Source of the DNA: Pelargonium cotyledonis
Lineage: Eukaryota > Streptophyta > Magnoliopsida > Geraniales > Geraniaceae
DNA: 49,067 nucleotides
NCBI GenBank assembly: GCA_036897625.1
Contig: JAYMTA010000057.1
Span: 1 to 49,067, forward strand
Direction of reading: 5' to 3'
Below are positions 48,095-49,067 of this stretch, piece after piece. Numbering within the stretch: the first letter of the stretch is position 1; each line of letters starts with the position of its first letter. The translations under genes were made by a program, and so were the position numbers. The notes below the pieces were generated by a model. It made no database searches and had not been told where the DNA came from. It saw only the letters and a list, made by a program, of their open reading frames with translations.

Positions 48095-48336
48095 CAGGGG
48101 CGGCCCGACCATAAGGCTGTTGAAGCAGTCGCTTTAGGCCCCCCGTCTTAGTGAGGGCCCCCAAAACATATTTTCATTTAGTTGCAGCTTGAAACTGCAG
48201 TAATATTCGCAGCTAAATAAAGAAAACAGCAACCATAATTCAGTAATGCACCAGTTTAATTGCATTTTTAAACCGCAACTAAGGCCCCATTTTAATAATT
48301 TCGCTTTAGGCCTCTCGTGGCGTCGGGCCGCCCCTG
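48095..48336. mobile_element. hAT MITE, 242 bp, intact ends and target duplication
   Basis: Terminal repeats CAGGGGCGGCCCGAC (48095-48109) and GTCGGGCCGCCCCTG (48322-48336) are perfect 15-bp inverts. CTTGAAAG flanks it on both sides (48087-48094 and 48337-48344), the 8-bp target duplication expected of hAT. The CAGGGGCGG start is typical of plant hAT elements. It has no coding capacity. The interior has AGTTGCAGCTTGAAACTGCAG and related units like those at 3776-4025 and 44220-44345. Confidence 0.93.
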
Positions 48337-48344
48337 CTTGAAAG

Positions 48345-49028
48345 AATAATTATGAAGTCGTTGATTTGAATCTTCTTGTTAGAGCTATTGTAACCGTGTC
48401 ATATAAATTTCTTTTTATGAATGATTTTGTATCGTGTGAGAGTTGATCCAAAACGTTATACAATGTTGACGGATGATCGTGCTCAGCACGTGTACACTTC
48501 GTACGGTCGACAAACTGTAGTTTGCAATAATATATATTTTGCTAGACATTGTAGCGGTGAATCCGTCAAACTCAAAATTAAATCTAGCACACGGCTAGGC
48601 TAAAATGGTCATCACCAATCCAATAACAATATTACCAAGCTAGGGCCAAGAAAAAGTGACCATATTTATATTTTGTATCACATTCTGATTTCTTATTTCA
48701 TATCTCTATATTAAGTGGTCTAAATTGAGAACGCATTTACGTCAAACGTGAAGTGAAGAATGTTAATATGGTCCGATCGAATATTTCTCTACTTATCAAC
48801 TACATACTTACATATATAACAAAGAAAATAAAAGTCAACCCATGGATGATGGGTTGGTAGAGTCACAAGTACCCACTATATGTGATTCTCATCATTTGCC
48901 ATCAACTTCTCCACTTCACCAACCCCTTATGCTTCTTTATTTATCAATACAAATCCAATTAAATTACTTTTAGTTCACTACAAAAGGAATATATATATAT
49001 AATTAGTAAATTAACTAACATAACATGT
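48345..49028. other. Intergenic, no gene supported
   Basis: AT-rich DNA. The 60-codon frame at 48421-48603 shows no family resemblance. A TATATATATA run lies at about 48991. Confidence 0.45.
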
Positions 49029-49062
49029 TTTAATTTAATTTAATTTAATTTAATTTAATTTT
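49029..49062 (+). repeat. TTTAA pentanucleotide repeat, six units
   Basis: Perfect (TTTAA)n at the right edge of the window. Confidence 0.9.
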
Positions 49063-49067
49063 ATACT

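Overview
This is a nuclear chromosome segment of a dicot plant. The evidence is the AT-rich intergenic DNA, multi-exon genes with GT-AG introns, an F-box gene with degenerate copies, an ELF4-family clock gene, and plant-type transposon debris (Stowaway and hAT MITEs, a LINE RNase H remnant, SINE/TRIM-like pieces). I cannot name the species from sequence alone.

Layout. (1) Positions 1-5000 hold a small minus-strand F-box cluster: one intact intronless gene (1832-3259, 475 aa) and three copies reduced to the F-box end. One copy has an in-frame stop and one is interrupted by a hAT-like repeat. (2) 5789-17251 (+) is a complete 17-exon gene for the largest, B-block-binding subunit of TFIIIC (1,877 aa by my splice model), with a degenerate second copy of part of exon 2 in intron 1. 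(3) 17950-20200 (+) is an ELF4-like gene (114 aa, single coding exon, intron in the 5' UTR) whose stop codon begins a tandem repeat of about 180-196 bp. (4) 20600-23855 is intergenic with a 110-bp-period tandem array. (5) 23856-28665 (-) is a 9-exon plastid-type NAD(P)-binding Rossmann protein (314 aa). (6) 29511-34956 (-) is an 8-coding-exon TRF-like Myb protein (661 aa) with a 5' UTR intron. (7) 38215-42673 (+) is an 11-coding-exon DRG-type GTPase (399 aa). It is divergent from the TRF-like gene across a roughly 0.7 kb shared promoter carrying TGGGCY site II motifs. (8) 42674-49067 holds no gene I can support, only repeats, including a clean 242-bp hAT MITE with 15-bp perfect terminal repeats and 8-bp target duplications.

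How the parts relate. The five full genes are housekeeping or regulatory genes and not a biosynthetic cluster: Pol III transcription, circadian clock, plastid oxidoreductase-like, telobox-type Myb and a ribosome-associated GTPase family. From memory, their order matches two duplicated Arabidopsis chromosome 1 segments (around At1g17450-At1g17470 and At1g72630-At1g72660), each of which seems to have kept a different subset. The window would then preserve the fuller ancestral order. The recurring unusual feature is local tandem duplication of 40-400 bp pieces placed at functional boundaries: splice donors, a stop codon, an exon and promoters. I found no undescribed enzymatic or defence system. 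The most novel observations are these boundary-spanning duplications.
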